From an uncultured Alistipes sp. (GTDB taxonomy: Bacteria; Bacteroidota; Bacteroidia; Bacteroidales; Rikenellaceae), in assembly GCA_947364365.1 (NCBI GenBank), contig CANASP010000009.1, positions 39,177 through 103,176 of the forward strand: 64,000 bases of DNA. Direction: 5' to 3'. Position numbers and translations under genes: made by a program. Shown here piece by piece: positions 27,274 through 36,188 of this stretch. Below the pieces are notes generated by a model. The model saw only the letters and a list, made by a program, of their open reading frames with translations, did not search any database and was not told where the DNA came from. Position 1 is the first letter of the stretch, and every line of letters starts with the position of its first letter.

Positions 27274-29253
27274 ATGAAATCCATCCGAACCCTTCTTCTG
27301 CTGCTGGCCGGGGCGCTGACGCTCCCGGCCGCAGCCAAGGTGAAGCTCCCGGCGATCTTCACCGACAACATGGTGCTGCAACAGCGCTGCGACGCCCCCT
27401 TCTGGGGCGAGGCGACGCCCGGCGCCACCGTCCGTCTGACCGCTTCGTGGGACGGCCGCAGCTACGAAACCGCAGCCGACGCGGCCGGCCGCTGGCGCCT
27501 CGAAGTCGCCACGCCCGCGGCGGGCGGCCCCTACACGGTGACGATCACCGACGGAAGCCCCGTAACGCTCGCGAACGTGCTCGTGGGCGAGGTGTGGATC
27601 TGCTCGGGCCAGTCGAACATGGAGATGCGCGTGGGCGACCGCGTGACCGACATGGAGCGGGAGCTCGCCCTCGCCGACGGCTTCCCGGAGATCCGCCTGC
27701 TGCACATCGACAACACGACCAGCCCCGTGCCGCTCGACGAGGCGAAGGTGCGCCACGGCGGCTGGCAGGTCTGCTCGGCGAAAAACGTCTTCGACTTCTC
27801 GGCCGCGGGCTACTTCTTCGGCAAGGAGCTCCGCGAGCACCTCGGGGTGCCGATCGGTCTGATCGAGACCTGCTGGGGCGGCACGCTGGCCGAGGCGTGG
27901 ACGAGCGGCGGGTCGCTCTACGACATCCCCTATTTCCGCGACCGCGTCGAGCAGGTGAAGAGACTCCCCTCGTCGACCGAGGCGCGCACGCAGCTCTTCC
28001 ACGAGGAGATCGACCGCTGGCGCGTAGAGATGGCCGAAGCCGATCCGGCCTTCGAGGGAGGCGTGCTCCGCTGGGGCGACGCGTCGTTCGACGACTCGGC
28101 CTGGGGCGAGATCGCCGCGCCGGGCTTCGTCCAGGAGCAGGGGCTCAACGGCTTCAGCGGCTTCCTGTGGATGCGCAAGACGGTCGACATCCCCGCCTCG
28201 TGGGCCGGCAAGGAGCTGACGCTCGATCTGGCGATCATCGACGACAACGACTTCACCTACTTCAACGGCGTGGAGGTGGGCCACACCGAAGGGTGCATGA
28301 CCTTCCGCAGCTACACCGTACCGGCCCATCTGGTCGAGGCGGGCAAGGCGACCATCGCCGTGCGCGTGATGGACACGGGCGGCAAGGGCGGCATCTACGG
28401 CGATGCGGCCGGGATGGCGCTGCGCCGGTCGAAGCGCGACTTCATCCCGCTGGCCGGAGCGTGGAAATACAAGGTGGGCCCGCGCCTGAGCGAGGCGCCC
28501 GAGCTGCCGGTCAACACCGCGACGGAGGCCAACTATCCCACGTTCCTCTACAACGCCATGCTCCACCCGCTGGTCGGCTACGGCATCCGCGGGGCGATCT
28601 GGTACCAGGGCGAGGCCAACGTGGCGCGCGCGGCGCAGTACTGCGACCTGCTGCCGCTGATGATCCGCGACTGGCGCCGGGCGTGGGGCTACGACTTCCC
28701 CTTCTACATCGTCCAGCTGGCCAACTACATGAAGGTCCAGGAGGGGCCCGAGGAGTCGGAGTGGGCCGAGCTGCGCGACGCCCAGCGCCGGACGCTCGCG
28801 CTGGAGAACACGGGGCTGGCCGTGGCGATCGACATCGGCGAGGCCGACGACATCCACCCCAAGAACAAGGCCGAGGTGGGCCGCCGGCTCTCGCTGCTGG
28901 CGCGCGCCGAGACCTACGGCGAACGGATCCCCTCGTCGGGACCCCTCTACGCGTCGTACCGCCTGACCGACCGGACGGTCCGCATCCGCTTCACGCACAC
29001 CGACGGCGGCCTGACGACCTCCGACGGAGCGCCGCTCGAAGGGTTCTGGATCGCCGGGGGCGACCACGTCTTCCACGCCGCGAAGGCGACCATCGAGGGC
29101 GACGAGGTGGTCGTCTCGTCCGACGAGGTGCCCTGCCCCGTAGCGGTACGCTACGGCTGGGCCGACAACCCCGTCTGCAACCTCGCGAACGGCGCGGGGC
29201 TGCCCGCCTCGCCCTTCCGCACCGACGACTGGGCCCGCAGCCGCACCTATTGA
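27274..29253 (+). CDS. SASA-domain esterase, long form with inserted jelly-roll domain
   Basis: 659 residues with a signal peptide (cleavage near AAAKVKLP). The catalytic Ser lies in GEVWICSGQSNMEMRVG, followed by ETCWGGTLAEAW and the late GAIWYQGEANV. Between about residues 240 and 390 a GH2-type sugar-binding jelly roll is inserted (FLWMRKTVDIPASWAGKEL, YFNGVEVGHTEG), as in many Bacteroidetes SASA enzymes. It is the last gene of the eight-gene operon; a terminator follows 29 nt after the stop. Role: removal of acyl groups from glycans at the surface or in the periplasm. Confidence 0.88.
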   Translation: MKSIRTLLLLLAGALTLPAAAKVKLPAIFTDNMVLQQRCDAPFWGEATPGATVRLTASWDGRSYETAADAAGRWRLEVATPAAGGPYTVTITDGSPVTLANVLVGEVWICSGQSNMEMRVGDRVTDMERELALADGFPEIRLLHIDNTTSPVPLDEAKVRHGGWQVCSAKNVFDFSAAGYFFGKELREHLGVPIGLIETCWGGTLAEAWTSGGSLYDIPYFRDRVEQVKRLPSSTEARTQLFHEEIDRWRVEMAEADPAFEGGVLRWGDASFDDSAWGEIAAPGFVQEQGLNGFSGFLWMRKTVDIPASWAGKELTLDLAIIDDNDFTYFNGVEVGHTEGCMTFRSYTVPAHLVEAGKATIAVRVMDTGGKGGIYGDAAGMALRRSKRDFIPLAGAWKYKVGPRLSEAPELPVNTATEANYPTFLYNAMLHPLVGYGIRGAIWYQGEANVARAAQYCDLLPLMIRDWRRAWGYDFPFYIVQLANYMKVQEGPEESEWAELRDAQRRTLALENTGLAVAIDIGEADDIHPKNKAEVGRRLSLLARAETYGERIPSSGPLYASYRLTDRTVRIRFTHTDGGLTTSDGAPLEGFWIAGGDHVFHAAKATIEGDEVVVSSDEVPCPVAVRYGWADNPVCNLANGAGLPASPFRTDDWARSRTY

Positions 29254-29282
29254 CGCGCCCCGCGCGCACCCTTCCGTCACGA

Positions 29283-29311
29283 TCCGGACCGGGCCGACCG
29301 GTCCGGATTTT
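29283..29311 (+). terminator. Rho-independent terminator of the SusC/D operon
   Basis: TCCGGACCGG (29283-29292), loop GCCGA, CCGGTCCGGA (29298-29307), then TTTT (29308-29311). Perfect 10-bp stem. The T tract doubles as the TTTG element of the next promoter. Confidence 0.9.
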
Positions 29312-29340
29312 GCGCTATTGCAAGGAAATTCGTAACTTTG
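29308..29340 (+). promoter_or_regulatory. Promoter of the HTCS gene
   Basis: TTTTG (29308-29312), a 20-nt spacer and TAACTTTG (29333-29340) form a near-consensus Bacteroidetes promoter 32 nt before the HTCS start. It lacks the ATAGTATAC site of the glycan operons, so the regulator gene is probably expressed constitutively. Confidence 0.75.
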
Positions 29341-29372
29341 CGATACAGCCGACCTAAAAGCTTCGCATACGG

Positions 29373-32300
29373 ATGAAAACAATCTCCACGCTGCTCTCGG
29401 CGATCCTGCTCGCCCTGGCACCCTTCGCCGCGGCCACGACCCGACGCGGCGCCCTGACCAACGAAAACGGACTGTCGAACAGCTCGGTGACCTGCATCTA
29501 CCAGGACTCCTCGCAGCGCATGTGGTTCGGCACATGGGACGGACTGAACATCTACAACGGCTCGGAATTCCGCACCTACAAGTTCGAACCGGGCAACCCC
29601 AACACCATCTCCAACAACGTGATCCGCGCGATCGTCGAGGAGTCGTCGGGCATCCTGTGGGTGGCCACCGACTACGGCATCAACCGGATCGACGTCGAGA
29701 ACGGCCTCATCCGGCGCTTCTACCCCGGCTACGAGAACAACGACCCGACGGGCGAAAGCGTCTTCTCGGTCGCGGCGGGCCCCGGCGGCGAGATCTTCTG
29801 CGCCGCCACGGGATGGGGCGTGGCGCGCTACGACCGGGCGACCGAACGGCTGGTCGCCTTCCACATTCCGGGATTCAACTCGTCGGAGGTCGGCTCCATC
29901 TGCCTCCCGACGCGCAACACGCTCCTGCTCCTCACCGCCACGGGCGGCGTGGTGCGCATCCGCTACACCCTCTCGCCGTCGGGCGAAGTGGAGGTGGGCG
30001 AACGGGAACAGCTCTTCACCGAAGGGAGCGTCGAGGCGCTCTTCCCCTGCCAGCGCAGGATCTACGTCGCACGGACCGACGGAACGCTCATGGCCTACGA
30101 CCGCCGCGACGGCACGCTCGGCGTCGTCGCGACCGGCAAAGAGGGGGCGCCCGTCCGCGGGGACCGGCTCTGCGCCGCCACGGAGCAGCCCGACGGACGC
30201 GCGGTCCTCGCCTTCGCCGCATCGGGCACCTACCTCCACGACCCCGCCGACGGGAGCCTCGCCCCCGTTCCCGAGCTCTCGGGGCTGGCGGTGCTCTCGC
30301 TCTGCTGCGGCAGCCAGGAGATCCTCTGGGCCGGAACCGACGGACAGGGGGTCATCCGGCTCTACGAGGACGGCATCGAATTCAACCGCACCGACAACCG
30401 CCAGCTCTTCGGCGACAAGAGCTGCCCGATCCGTTCGTTCTTCGAGGACTCGCGCCGCAACCTCTACATCGCCACCAAGGGCAACGGCATCTACGCGCTG
30501 CACGCCGACGGGACGCCGGGCGGCCGCTACGACAGCTCCAACGGATTGAGCAACCCCTCGGTCTACGCCCTGGCCGAGGGCTACGCCAACGACATGCTGA
30601 TCGGCCACGACGGGCTGGGAATCGACGTGCTCGACTTCACGACGGGACGCATCACGAACCTCGCCGCCCGCGACCCGAAGGAGCGCTTCGGGTCGGTCTA
30701 CGCCATCTGCCGCGACGCGGCGAGCGGGTTCCTGTGGCTGGGAACCAACCGTTTCGGTCTCATCGGGTTACGGCTCGACCGGCAAAATTCATCGGGGGGG
30801 GGGGGAAATTACGTCATCCGCGAACAGCGCACCTATGTCAACGACAAGCAGGACGACCGCTCGCTGGGCAACAACACCGTCTTCGCCATCGTCCCGGCGG
30901 GCGACGGCCGGCTGTGGGTGGGTACGCGCGGCGGCGGCCTGAACCTCTTCGACCCGCGTAACGGCACGTTCTCGCGCTACACGACCTCGACGGGCGAACG
31001 CCCGATCAGCAGCAACGACATCCTCTCGCTCTACGTCGGCCGCGACTCGACGCTCTGGATCGGCACGAGCTACGGCCTGAACCGGCTGGTGCGCGACCGC
31101 AAGGGGCGGATCGGCTTCGAAAGCTACACCGAGAAGGAGGGGCTCCCCAACAACACCGTGCACGGCATGCTGGAGGACGCGTCGGGAGCGCTGTGGCTGA
31201 GCACCAACAAGGGGTTGGCCAAGCTCGACCCCGCGACGGGACAGATCGTCAGCTACTACCGGTTCAACCTGCTGCAAAGCAACGAATTCTCCGACGGCGC
31301 CTACTACCGCGGCAAGGACGGATCGCTCTATTTCGGCGGCGTCGACGGCTTCAACCGGTTCGACCCGCGCGGCATCCACCTGCGGACCTACGCCCCCTCG
31401 GTGCAGCTCACCCAGTTTCTGGTCAAGCAGAATCCGCTGGACGAATTCCGCCCCGGCGAGGAGATCGTCCTGGCCCACGACGACAACTTCTTCAGCATCC
31501 AGTTCTCGGCGCTGGAGTATATCCGCAACGAGAACTGCGAATACGCCTACATCCTCAAGGGGTTCGACGACGACTGGGTGCAGACCTCCAACGGCACGGC
31601 GGTATTCACCAACGTACCGCCGGGATCCTACGAATTCCGCGTGCGGTCGACCAACGGCGACAAGGTGTGGAGCAACCGCACGACCACGCTGCGCATCCGC
31701 ATCCGCGCACCGTGGTGGAACACCGGATGGGCCTACGCCGGCTACGGCGTGCTGCTGGCGGGGATCGCGCTGGCGGTCTCGCTCGTCGTCCGCGACCGGA
31801 TCCGGAGCCAGCGCCGCCTGCTCATCGAAAAGATGAGCCGCAAGCAGCAAAGCGACGGCTACGAGGCCAAACTGCGCTTCTTCACCTCGATCGCCCACGA
31901 GTTCTGCACGCCGCTGACGCTCATCTACGGATCGAGCGAACGGCTGCTCGACAACTACAGCTTCCAGCCCGACGTGGCGCGCCACCTGCGCATCGTCAAG
32001 AACAGCGCCTCGCGCATGCAGCGTCTGATCGGCGAACTGATGGAGTTCCGCCGCATCGACACCGACCACTACCGGCCCCGCTACTCGCAGGTCGACGTCA
32101 CGGAACTGCTGTCGACGATCGTCGACAACTTCGACGAGCTCAACGGCCAGCGGCGCATCGACCTGAAGCTCTCGCTGCCCGAGGGCGGCGCCACGATCGT
32201 CAGCGACCGCGACGCGCTGGAGAAGATCTTCTACAACCTCATCTCCAACGCCTACAAATACACCCCCAAGAACGGATGGATCGCCCTCTCGTTCCGCCAC

Positions 32301-33422
32301 GAGGCGGGACGGTCGCTCTTCAGCATCGCCAACTCGGGCAAGGGCATCAAGGAGGAGGATATCGGCAACGTCTTCAACCGGTTCGAGATCCTCGACAACT
32401 TCGAGCGCTCGGCCAGTGAGGGACGCGTCATGCGCAACGGCATCGGACTGGCTCTGGCGCAGAGCCTCGCCCGCACGCTCTCGGGCGAGATCTCGGTGGT
32501 CAGCCGGCCGGGCGAGAGCACCGTCTTCACGCTGACGCTGCCCGAACAGTCGCCCGACCGGATCGCCCCGGCCGCGACGCTCCCCGAGCGCGAGGCGCCC
32601 CGCCCCGAGGAGGAGGTCGACACCCCCGAACCGGCGCGGCCGACGACCGACGGCGAGGCGGTGATCCTGATCGTCGACGACGAGCGGCAGATCCGCGACC
32701 TGCTGGGCGATCTGCTCGGCGGCGAATACGAGGTGCTGTCGGCAGCCGACGGGCAGGAGGCGATCGAGCTGCTCAAGCACCGCCGGCCCGACCTGATAAT
32801 CAGCGACGTCAACATGCCCAACCTCGACGGATTCGGGCTGCTGCGCTATGTCAAGGAGAACGAGATCACCAAATACATCCCCTTCGTGTTCCTCGCCTTC
32901 AAGGCCGACATCGAGCAGGAGATCCGCGGCTACGACCTGGGCAGCGAGGCCTACATCCTCAAGCCGTTCCACCCCAAGCAGCTGCTCGCCCGCGTGCGGC
33001 AGATCCTCGACAACCGCCGCTCGCTGCGCCACTACTACAACTCGGCGATCTCGACCTCCGACGTCTACGAGGGCAACACGATCGACGTCGACGACAAGAA
33101 GTTCATCGTGCAGCTCACCCGCACGATCGAGGAGAATCTCACCGACGACAACCTTTCGCTCAACTTTCTCTGCGACAAGATGTGCGTGAGCCGCATGGGA
33201 CTCTACCGCAAGATCCGCGAGATCACGCAGATGACCCCGAGCGAATACATCCGCCAGGTGAAGCTGCGCCATGCGACCCACCTGCTGAAGACGACCGGCA
33301 TGACGATCCAGGAGATCATGTACTGCTCGGGATTCAACAACAAGTCGTACTTCTACCGCGAGTTCGCCAAGGCCTACCGCATGTCGCCCAAAGAGATGCG
33401 CGACAAGGAGCGGGAGGCGTGA
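29373..33422 (+). CDS. Hybrid two-component system regulator (HTCS)
   Basis: 1349 residues. Order: signal peptide (to about 23); periplasmic two-bladed propeller sensor with repeated motifs such as MWFGTWDGLNIYN, LWVATDYGINRID, LWVGTRGGGLNLFD and LWIGTSYGLNRL; Y_Y_Y domain (about 690-765); membrane helix (about 780-806); HisKA with His842 in IAHEFCTPLTLI; HATPase (NLISNAYKYTP, GIGLALAQ); receiver with phospho-acceptor Asp1145 in ISDVNMPNLDG; AraC-type DNA-binding domain (about 1240-1349). HTCS proteins sense an oligosaccharide in the periplasm and switch on the local glycan genes. Oddities: a run of 12 G at 30794-30805 in the sensor, and Ala1175 (FLAFKAD) at the receiver position normally Thr/Ser. 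Confidence 0.96.
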   Translation: MKTISTLLSAILLALAPFAAATTRRGALTNENGLSNSSVTCIYQDSSQRMWFGTWDGLNIYNGSEFRTYKFEPGNPNTISNNVIRAIVEESSGILWVATDYGINRIDVENGLIRRFYPGYENNDPTGESVFSVAAGPGGEIFCAATGWGVARYDRATERLVAFHIPGFNSSEVGSICLPTRNTLLLLTATGGVVRIRYTLSPSGEVEVGEREQLFTEGSVEALFPCQRRIYVARTDGTLMAYDRRDGTLGVVATGKEGAPVRGDRLCAATEQPDGRAVLAFAASGTYLHDPADGSLAPVPELSGLAVLSLCCGSQEILWAGTDGQGVIRLYEDGIEFNRTDNRQLFGDKSCPIRSFFEDSRRNLYIATKGNGIYALHADGTPGGRYDSSNGLSNPSVYALAEGYANDMLIGHDGLGIDVLDFTTGRITNLAARDPKERFGSVYAICRDAASGFLWLGTNRFGLIGLRLDRQNSSGGGGNYVIREQRTYVNDKQDDRSLGNNTVFAIVPAGDGRLWVGTRGGGLNLFDPRNGTFSRYTTSTGERPISSNDILSLYVGRDSTLWIGTSYGLNRLVRDRKGRIGFESYTEKEGLPNNTVHGMLEDASGALWLSTNKGLAKLDPATGQIVSYYRFNLLQSNEFSDGAYYRGKDGSLYFGGVDGFNRFDPRGIHLRTYAPSVQLTQFLVKQNPLDEFRPGEEIVLAHDDNFFSIQFSALEYIRNENCEYAYILKGFDDDWVQTSNGTAVFTNVPPGSYEFRVRSTNGDKVWSNRTTTLRIRIRAPWWNTGWAYAGYGVLLAGIALAVSLVVRDRIRSQRRLLIEKMSRKQQSDGYEAKLRFFTSIAHEFCTPLTLIYGSSERLLDNYSFQPDVARHLRIVKNSASRMQRLIGELMEFRRIDTDHYRPRYSQVDVTELLSTIVDNFDELNGQRRIDLKLSLPEGGATIVSDRDALEKIFYNLISNAYKYTPKNGWIALSFRHEAGRSLFSIANSGKGIKEEDIGNVFNRFEILDNFERSASEGRVMRNGIGLALAQSLARTLSGEISVVSRPGESTVFTLTLPEQSPDRIAPAATLPEREAPRPEEEVDTPEPARPTTDGEAVILIVDDERQIRDLLGDLLGGEYEVLSAADGQEAIELLKHRRPDLIISDVNMPNLDGFGLLRYVKENEITKYIPFVFLAFKADIEQEIRGYDLGSEAYILKPFHPKQLLARVRQILDNRRSLRHYYNSAISTSDVYEGNTIDVDDKKFIVQLTRTIEENLTDDNLSLNFLCDKMCVSRMGLYRKIREITQMTPSEYIRQVKLRHATHLLKTTGMTIQEIMYCSGFNNKSYFYREFAKAYRMSPKEMRDKEREA
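30794..30805 (+). repeat. G12 homopolymer inside the HTCS coding region
   Basis: Twelve consecutive G encode four Gly residues (SSGGGGNY, near residues 474-481) in the sensor propeller. One G more gives a stop at 30959-30961; one G less gives a stop at 30940-30942. Either change would remove the whole signalling half of the protein. Confidence 0.95.
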
Positions 33423-33436
33423 TTTCGCGCCCCGTG

Positions 33437-33491
33437 ATACGCTTATGATACGATAGTATACCCTCCGAGGGGACCCCGGGGAGTACTTTTG
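33437..33491 (+). promoter_or_regulatory. Regulated promoter of the MFS-sulfatase operon
   Basis: GATAGTATAC at 33452-33461 ends 22 nt before the minus-7 box TACTTTTG (33484-33491). The 31 bp starting at 33437 (GATACGC...) align without gaps to 39070-39100 before the GH38-like gene. A partial inverted copy, ATACTATC, lies at 33502-33509, downstream of the promoter. Confidence 0.65.
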
Positions 33492-33518
33492 CACAAAAAG
33501 AATACTATCTCTCACGCT

Positions 33519-34805
33519 ATGAAAGAATCGACCGTAACGGCCCGGAAGAGAGGAATGCTCGACCGGGCCTTTTCGGAAATCCGCCACTTCGCCGCCTACC
33601 CGTTCAACATGCGGGTGCTGTTGCTGACCAATATGCTCTACGCCTTCGTGCTGCCGGTGGTGGAGCTCTTCGTCGGCACCTACATCATGCGCAACAGCTC
33701 GGAGCTGGCCTACGTCGTCGGGTACCAGCTGGCCGTCTACACGGGCATCCCCATCACGTTTCTGGTCAACGGCTACCTGATGCGCCGCGTCCGCATCCAG
33801 GCCCTCTATTCGTTCGGCATGCTGCTGAGCGGCATCTCGATGGCCGTCATGATGTCGCTCGACAGGCTGGAGCTGGGCGGCATCGTCGTCGCGGGACTCA
33901 TCATGGGCCTCTCGTACGGATTCTTCTGGGCCAACCGCGACTTTCTGGCGCTGAGCTCGACCGACGACGGCAACCGCAACTACTACTACGGACTGGAGAG
34001 CTTCTTCAACACGGTGGCCTCGGTCGTCGTCCCGGGGGCGATCGGCGCCTTCCTGGGGGCCACCGAGACGTTCGGCTGGTTCGCGGGCCACATCAACACG
34101 GCCTACAAGGCAGTCACGCTCTTCGTCTTCGCGCTCACCCTCGTCGCCTCGGCGGTGGTCTTCCGCGGACGGTTCGACCGGCCGGCCGGCGAGCGGTTCG
34201 TCTACTTCCGGTTCGACGGGCTGTGGCGCCGCATGATGCGGCTGGCCGTGCTGAAGGGAATCGCCCAGGGGTATATCGTCACCGCCCCCTCGATGCTGGT
34301 CATGACGCTGGTGGGCAACGAGACGACGCTCGGGACGCTGCAATCGATCGGCGCCGTGGTCTCGGCCGTGCTGCTCTACCTGCTGGGGCGCTTCACCTCG
34401 TCGCGCCACCGCGTGGCGATCTTCGCCTCGGGTCTGGTGCTCTTCGCGCTGGGCGGCGCCTTCAACGCCGCGCTCTATTCGGCCACGGGCGTCATCGTCT
34501 TCATGCTGTGTCTCGTCCTGGGACGCCCGCTGATGGATCTGGGCTACTTCCCGCTGCAACTGCGCGTGATCGACAACGTGAGCCGCCGCGAGGGACGCAA
34601 CGCCTACTCCTACATCTTCATCCACGAGTGGGCGCTCTACGCCGGCCGCTTCTTCGGCTGCGGCCTCTTCATCGTGCTGACGTGCTGGGTATCGGACCTC
34701 TTCGCGATCCGCTACGCGCTGCTCATCATCGGACTGATCCAGCTCGCCTCGATCGGCCTCTCGCGCCGCATCACCCGCACGCTCGACCGCGAGGAAACCC
34801 GTTAA
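33519..34805 (+). CDS. MFS-family sugar transporter
   Basis: 428 residues with about twelve membrane helices and no signal peptide. Typical MFS features include a charged loop between helices 2 and 3 (NGYLMRRVRIQA) and a long basic central loop (RGRFDRPAGERFVYFRFDGL). It should carry mono- or disaccharides over the inner membrane. ATG 33519 is chosen because the in-frame ATG at 33489 overlaps the minus-7 box, so it would not be in the mRNA. It is followed 19 nt later by the sulfatase. The substrate is inferred from the neighbouring glycan genes. Confidence 0.85.
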   Translation: MKESTVTARKRGMLDRAFSEIRHFAAYPFNMRVLLLTNMLYAFVLPVVELFVGTYIMRNSSELAYVVGYQLAVYTGIPITFLVNGYLMRRVRIQALYSFGMLLSGISMAVMMSLDRLELGGIVVAGLIMGLSYGFFWANRDFLALSSTDDGNRNYYYGLESFFNTVASVVVPGAIGAFLGATETFGWFAGHINTAYKAVTLFVFALTLVASAVVFRGRFDRPAGERFVYFRFDGLWRRMMRLAVLKGIAQGYIVTAPSMLVMTLVGNETTLGTLQSIGAVVSAVLLYLLGRFTSSRHRVAIFASGLVLFALGGAFNAALYSATGVIVFMLCLVLGRPLMDLGYFPLQLRVIDNVSRREGRNAYSYIFIHEWALYAGRFFGCGLFIVLTCWVSDLFAIRYALLIIGLIQLASIGLSRRITRTLDREETR

Positions 34806-34824
34806 ACAGCTTACACACCCCGTT

Positions 34825-36162
34825 ATGAACACCCTTCTCCGCAACGCCGGGGGCCTGCTGCTGGCCGCCGCGGCCACCGCGCAGAGCCAGGCGCAGACAC
34901 CCCGTCCCAACGTCATCGTCATCTACACCGATGACCACGGCACGCTCGACGTCGGCTGCTTCGGCGCCCCCGACCTCTGCACCCCCAACATGGATGCGCT
35001 GGCCGCCAGCGGCGTGCGCTTCACCCAATTCTATGCGGCGCCCGTCAGCTCGGCCTCGCGCGCCTCGCTGCTCACGGGACAGTTCACCCGGCGTGCGGGC
35101 GTGACGGGCAACGCGGGGCTGAAGGGGATGCCGCCCGAGAAGGAGACGCTCGCCGAGCGGATGCGGGCCAACGGCTACCGCACGGCCTGCATCGGCAAAT
35201 GGCACCTCGGATCGCTGCCCGAATACGCCCCCAACAGCCAGGGGTTCGACTACTTCTGGGGCTTCCTGGGCGGCTGCATCGACAGCTACTCCCACTTCTA
35301 CTACTGGTGGGGGCCCAACGTCCACGACCTGTGGCGCAACCGTCAGGAGATCCACGAAGAGGGCAAGTTCTTCACCGAGGAGACGCTGCGCGAGGCCAAG
35401 GCCTTCATCCGCGAGGGCGACCCCGACCGCCCCTTCTTCCTCTACTGGGCCGTCAACATCCCGCACTATCCGCTGCAACCCAAGGAGAAGTGGCTCGAAT
35501 ACTACGCCGCGCTGGACAACCCGCGGCGGATGTACGCCGCCTACGTCTCGACCTTCGACGACTACCTGGGCGAGCTGCGCACGTTCCTCGCGGCCCAGGG
35601 GCTGGAGGAGAACACCATCGTCGTCTTCCAGTCGGACAACGGCCACAGCACCGAAGTGCGGACCTTCGGCGGAGGCGGGTATTGCGGCGACTACCGCGGG
35701 GGCAAGTTCTCGCTCTTCGAGGGCGGCATCCGCGTGCCGGCCGTCATCAGCTGGCCCGGGCACCTGCCGCAGAACGCGGTGCGCGACCAGGTGGCGATGA
35801 ACATCGACTGGTTCCCGACGCTCGTCGAGCTGTGCGGGCTCGACGCGACCGAGCTCGACGTGGACGGCAAGAGCATCGTCCCGCTCATCCGCGACGACGC
35901 CCCGTCGCCCCACGAGGCGCTGCACTTCGATTTCGAGGGGCAGTGGGCCGTCCGCTGCGGCGACTGGAAACTCATCAACAACGCCATCGACGTGCTGCCC
36001 GACGACAAGAACCGCACGCTCGAAGGGCTCTATCTGACCAATTTGCGGATCGACCCCACCGAATCGAAGAACCTCGGGGAGCAATACCCCGGGAAGGTCC
36101 GCGAACTGCTGGAGCTGCGCCGCCGCTACGAAGCCTCGCTCGAACGACCGGCCCGGCGGTAG
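34825..36162 (+). CDS. Arylsulfatase-type sulfatase, Ser-type active site
   Basis: 445 residues with a signal peptide (cleavage near QSQAQ). Metal ligands appear in IYTDDHG (Asp36, Asp37). The formylglycine site is SSASR, with Ser75 in the place of the usual Cys and Ala in place of Pro, so maturation should depend on an anaerobic sulfatase-maturating enzyme such as the one at 8976-10241. Other family segments are TACIGKWHLGS, QSDNGHSTEVRTFGGGG and KFSLFEGGIRVPA. It hydrolyses sulfate esters on sugars in the periplasm. Cotranscribed with the MFS transporter; no clear terminator follows, the repeat array begins 27 nt downstream. Confidence 0.93.
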   Translation: MNTLLRNAGGLLLAAAATAQSQAQTPRPNVIVIYTDDHGTLDVGCFGAPDLCTPNMDALAASGVRFTQFYAAPVSSASRASLLTGQFTRRAGVTGNAGLKGMPPEKETLAERMRANGYRTACIGKWHLGSLPEYAPNSQGFDYFWGFLGGCIDSYSHFYYWWGPNVHDLWRNRQEIHEEGKFFTEETLREAKAFIREGDPDRPFFLYWAVNIPHYPLQPKEKWLEYYAALDNPRRMYAAYVSTFDDYLGELRTFLAAQGLEENTIVVFQSDNGHSTEVRTFGGGGYCGDYRGGKFSLFEGGIRVPAVISWPGHLPQNAVRDQVAMNIDWFPTLVELCGLDATELDVDGKSIVPLIRDDAPSPHEALHFDFEGQWAVRCGDWKLINNAIDVLPDDKNRTLEGLYLTNLRIDPTESKNLGEQYPGKVRELLELRRRYEASLERPARR

Positions 36163-36188
36163 GGAGGGCGGCGTCCGAGAGAGGCGGC

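Noticed and set aside
30794-30805. Frameshift or assembly error in the HTCS gene at the G12 run
   Set aside because: The frame is intact on both sides with exactly 12 G and all HTCS domains follow; kept as a phase-variation candidate, although length errors in reads remain possible.
33489-33518. Upstream in-frame start for the MFS transporter
   Set aside because: The ATG at 33489 overlaps the minus-7 box, so it should not be transcribed; ATG 33519 is used.
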